A stretch of 47,301 nucleotides of DNA from Bradyrhizobium sp. RD5-C2 (GTDB lineage: Bacteria > Pseudomonadota > Alphaproteobacteria > Rhizobiales > Xanthobacteraceae): NCBI RefSeq assembly GCF_019972155.1, contig NZ_BOVL01000008.1:1-47301 (forward strand), in the 5' to 3' direction. A program made the translations under genes and the position numbers. The notes beneath the pieces were generated by a model. That model searched no databases. It was not told the origin of the DNA and saw nothing but the letters and a program-made list of their open reading frames with translations. Shown in pieces: positions 45,015 through 47,301 of this stretch; position 1 is the stretch's first letter, and each line of letters starts with the position of its first letter.

Positions 45015-45806
45015 ATGCGCATCGCTACGTGGAACGTCAATTCGGTCCGGCAACGAATCGAGCTTCTGGTCGCCTGGCTGAAGGAGTGTTCCCCCGACAT
45101 CGTCTGCCTGCAGGAAATCAAATGCATCGACGACGCATTTCCGCGGCTCGAGGTCGAGGCGCTCGGATATAATGTCGTCACCCACGGCCAGAAGACCTTC
45201 AACGGCGTCGCGCTGCTGTCCAAGCTGCCGTTCGACGAGACCAAGTCGGGCCTCGCCGGCGACGACGAGGACGCCCACGCCCGCTTCCTCGAAGGCGTCG
45301 TTACGCTGAAACAGGGCGTGGTACGGGTCGCGTGCCTTTATCTGCCCAACGGCAACCCTGCGAACACCGACAAATATCCGTACAAGCTCAAATGGATGTC
45401 GCGGCTTCTTGAGTACACGCGGGAACGGCTTAAGGCCGAGGAGCCGCTAATCCTGGCCGGCGACTTCAACGTCATTCCGGCCGCCCGCGACGTCTACCAT
45501 CCAGCCGCCTGGGTCGACGATGCCCTGTTCCGTCCGGCGACCCGCGAAGCTTTCCAGTCGCTGCTCGGCCTCGGCCTCACCGATGCGCTGCGGGCGGTCA
45601 ACGACGAGCCCGGCCAGTACACGTTCTGGGACTACCAGGCCGGCGCCTGGCAGAAGAACTGGGGCCTGCGGATCGACCATCTGCTGATGTCGCCGCAGGC
45701 GAGCGATCGGCTGATCGATGTCGGGATCGACAGCTATGTCCGCGCCTGGGAGAAGCCGTCCGACCATGTTCCGGTCTGGGCCGATCTCGATTTCGAGACC
45801 GCCTGA
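45015..45806 (+). CDS. xthA: Exodeoxyribonuclease III
   Basis: 263 residues. AP endonuclease and 3'-5' exonuclease of base excision repair. MRIATWNVNSVRQRIELLVA begins the family. The metal-binding Glu is E34 in IVCLQEIKC, and AGDFNVIPAARDVY carries the catalytic Asp/Asn. GLRIDHLLMS and the catalytic His in PSDHVPVWADLDF complete the site. Size and residues are normal. It is divergent from the RND operon. Confidence 0.96.
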   Translation: MRIATWNVNSVRQRIELLVAWLKECSPDIVCLQEIKCIDDAFPRLEVEALGYNVVTHGQKTFNGVALLSKLPFDETKSGLAGDDEDAHARFLEGVVTLKQGVVRVACLYLPNGNPANTDKYPYKLKWMSRLLEYTRERLKAEEPLILAGDFNVIPAARDVYHPAAWVDDALFRPATREAFQSLLGLGLTDALRAVNDEPGQYTFWDYQAGAWQKNWGLRIDHLLMSPQASDRLIDVGIDSYVRAWEKPSDHVPVWADLDFETA

Positions 45807-45859
45807 GCCTTGCCGGCCAAGCGACTGCCGGCCGCGGGGGATATCAATCCCGGCGGCCT

Positions 45860-46696
45860 CTAGTCGCGACGACCCTGCACCCAGTGCTCGAGCATCTGCA
45901 GCGCCATCGCGCGGTCGTCTTCGGACGCCTTGGTGATCGCCCGGTTGTAGCTTTCCTTGATCCAGGCCTCGTCGGGCGTGGCGCTGTCACGCGCCAGGGT
46001 CAGCCACATCAGGCCACGTGCCCGCTGCGGCGGCAGCCGGTCGCCGTTGAACAGCATCTGGCCAAGCAGCGCCTGCGCCTGATGCTGGCCCTTCTGAGCG
46101 GCAAGGCCGAGCCAGCGTGCGCCATAGCGGAAATCGTCCCGCGAGGCATCCGGCGTCTTCAGGTACAGCCGCGCAAGGTCGTACTGGGCGTCGGCATTGC
46201 CGAAATAGGACGCCGCATAGGAGAACATCTCCCGCGCCCGCTCAGTGTCCGCCTTCACCTTGGAATTGGGAATGCCGCTCAGATAGTAGCGGCCGAGCGC
46301 CACGAAGGCGTTGGCCACGATCGAGGCCTGCGGCGCCGACGGCGAATCCTCGGCATGCGCATTGGCGATCCGGCTGAAATACTCGAAGGCGCGCATGTCA
46401 TCCTGGATGACGCCGTCGCCCTCGGCGTACATCTTGCCGAGCTTCCACTGCGCGACGGGATGACCGCCCTCGGCCTGGTACTGCAGCGTGCTGAAGGACG
46501 AGGTCGGCGAGGTCGCCACAGGGGCAACCGGCGTGGCGGCCCGCTTGAGGGCGCCGGTCGTGCCGGGCTGCGGCGCGACCACCGGAAGAACGGTATCCTG
46601 GGGGTTGACCGGGGCGCCGTCGAATCCGAATCCGGGGCCCGCCACCGGGATGGCCCCTAACGCAAACGCAAATATCGCACGCTTAAACGTCCGCAT
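45860..46696 (-). CDS. exoR: ExoR-like exported Sel1-repeat protein
   Basis: 278 residues. A signal peptide ([20 protein letters not shown]) and a Pro/Ala/Thr linker precede Sel1-type repeats: [60 protein letters not shown] and [20 protein letters not shown]. Length, signal peptide and repeat order match my memory of ExoR, the periplasmic repressor of the ChvG/ChvI (ExoS/ChvI) two-component system. That system controls exopolysaccharide and motility in rhizobia. The assignment is from family memory only; a general Sel1 protein is the alternative. The start is at 46696; earlier ATGs at 46783 and 46738 lie inside ilvD. Confidence 0.75.
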   Translation of the reverse strand: MRTFKRAIFAFALGAIPVAGPGFGFDGAPVNPQDTVLPVVAPQPGTTGALKRAATPVAPVATSPTSSFSTLQYQAEGGHPVAQWKLGKMYAEGDGVIQDDMRAFEYFSRIANAHAEDSPSAPQASIVANAFVALGRYYLSGIPNSKVKADTERAREMFSYAASYFGNADAQYDLARLYLKTPDASRDDFRYGARWLGLAAQKGQHQAQALLGQMLFNGDRLPPQRARGLMWLTLARDSATPDEAWIKESYNRAITKASEDDRAMALQMLEHWVQGRRD

Positions 46697-47301
46697 AACA
46701 CTGTTTCTCGTACGCGCCACCCGGATGGGTGACTGCGCCATCCACCGCCGGCCCCACTTGTTCGGCGTACTTCCACAGCGCACCAGTCGTGTGGTTAGTC
46801 GCCCGAGGGGCCCATTTGGTCTTACGATTTGCGAGCTCGGCGTCGCTCAATTTTACGTCAAGTGTGCCGGCGACCGCATCGATCTCGATGATGTCGCCGT
46901 CCTGCAATAACCCGATCGGCCCGCCGACGGCCGCTTCAGGTCCAATATGGCCGATGCAGAAGCCACGGGTGGCGCCGGAGAACCGGCCATCGGTGATCAG
47001 GGCAATCTTGCCGCCCATCCCCTGCCCGGTCAGCGCCGCCGTGGTCGCCAGCATCTCCCGCATCCCGGGACCGCCCTTCGGCCCCTCGTAGCGGATCACA
47101 ATCACTTCGCCTTCCTTGTAGGTGCGCTTCTGCACCGCCTCGAAGGCGTCTTCCTCGCGGTCGAAGCACCGGGCCGGACCGGTAAACCTCAGGTTGGACA
47201 TTCCCGCGACCTTCACGATCGCACCCTCCGGAGCGAGATTACCCTTCAGCCCGACAACGCCACCTGTCACGGTGATCGGATTGTCGGCGGGGGGGGCCCC
47301 G
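46683..47301 (-). CDS. ilvD: Dihydroxy-acid dehydratase IlvD, C-terminal part
   Basis: Partial: the gene continues past 47301 and the N-terminal two thirds are missing, so the Fe-S cluster cysteines and the first domains are outside the window. What remains, about 205 residues, is the C-terminal beta-barrel domain: [20 protein letters not shown], then [40 protein letters not shown] and [20 protein letters not shown]. The enzyme dehydrates dihydroxy-acids in valine/isoleucine/leucine synthesis. The stop overlaps the start region of the ExoR-like gene by 14 bases. The last bases (47288-47301) hold a long G/C homopolymer. Confidence 0.96.
   Translation of the reverse strand, partial: GAPPADNPITVTGGVVGLKGNLAPEGAIVKVAGMSNLRFTGPARCFDREEDAFEAVQKRTYKEGEVIVIRYEGPKGGPGMREMLATTAALTGQGMGGKIALITDGRFSGATRGFCIGHIGPEAAVGGPIGLLQDGDIIEIDAVAGTLDVKLSDAELANRKTKWAPRATNHTTGALWKYAEQVGPAVDGAVTHPGGAYEKQCYADV

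Noticed and set aside
45815..45845. GCCGGC...GCCGGC stem as an xthA terminator
   Set aside because: Only a 6-bp self-complementary pair without a T-run in either direction.

Overview
This is a GC-rich chromosomal segment from an alphaproteobacterium of the order Hyphomicrobiales (Rhizobiales), most likely Bradyrhizobium or a close relative. The support is the protein flavour: a Porin_4-type porin with an N-terminal coiled coil, an MxaD-like protein, an ExoR-like Sel1 protein, a DUF1127 protein and a single-permease Mdt-type RND pump. Short palindromic repeats of the kind scattered through Bradyrhizobium/Rhodopseudomonas genomes also fit. I identified the organism from memory of these families, not from a search. 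No rRNA, tRNA, transposase, phage or CRISPR array is visible, and most of the window is core genome.

Region 1 (1-13.3 kb) is a mixed accessory stretch. It holds an mxaD-like/beta-propeller pair (probably PQQ-dependent alcohol oxidation), a stand-alone AAA ATPase divergent from a hotdog thioesterase, and a tandem PCC/DUF296 protein coupled to an acyl-CoA synthetase. It also holds an SPW membrane protein, a TPR protein, a small GNAT, a Tat-signal fumarylacetoacetase-fold protein, DUF3597 and DUF2189 proteins, an MltB-type lytic transglycosylase, a small exported protein and a 50-residue DUF1127 protein.

Region 2 (13.4-21.8 kb) starts with trmFO and an unusual kinase-like protein that carries a C-terminal segment resembling the small lid domain of acyl-CoA synthetases. 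A DUF1488 protein follows. On the minus strand lies yajC-secD-secF, followed by homologues of the mitochondrial complex I assembly factors NDUFAF3 and NDUFAF6, the last two overlapping by 4 bp. A DUF815 ATPase is divergent from yajC.

Region 3 (21.9-40.1 kb) is mostly a long minus-strand run of cell-envelope and chromosome housekeeping genes: dgt, argS, a SPOR protein, nagZ, scpA, scpB, tatA, tatB, tatC, serS, a proline/glutamate-rich unknown, surE, pcm and an NlpD/DipM-like LysM-LytM lipoprotein. A Cys-cluster protein, a porin and a receiver-only response regulator sit on the plus strand within it. The run joins peptidoglycan recycling and division (NagZ, SPOR, NlpD-like), chromosome condensation (ScpAB), Tat export and protein repair (Pcm, SurE).

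Region 4 (40.1-47.3 kb) has an ErpA-type Fe-S carrier, an RND efflux adaptor/permease pair, exonuclease III, an ExoR-like Sel1 protein and the 3' part of ilvD, cut by the window edge.

The observations most worth following are the kinase/lid-domain fusion next to trmFO, the NDUFAF3-NDUFAF6 pair behind secDF, the PCC-DUF296/acyl-CoA synthetase pair, and several exact inverted repeats, including a 20-bp perfect hairpin and an 18-bp perfect palindrome.
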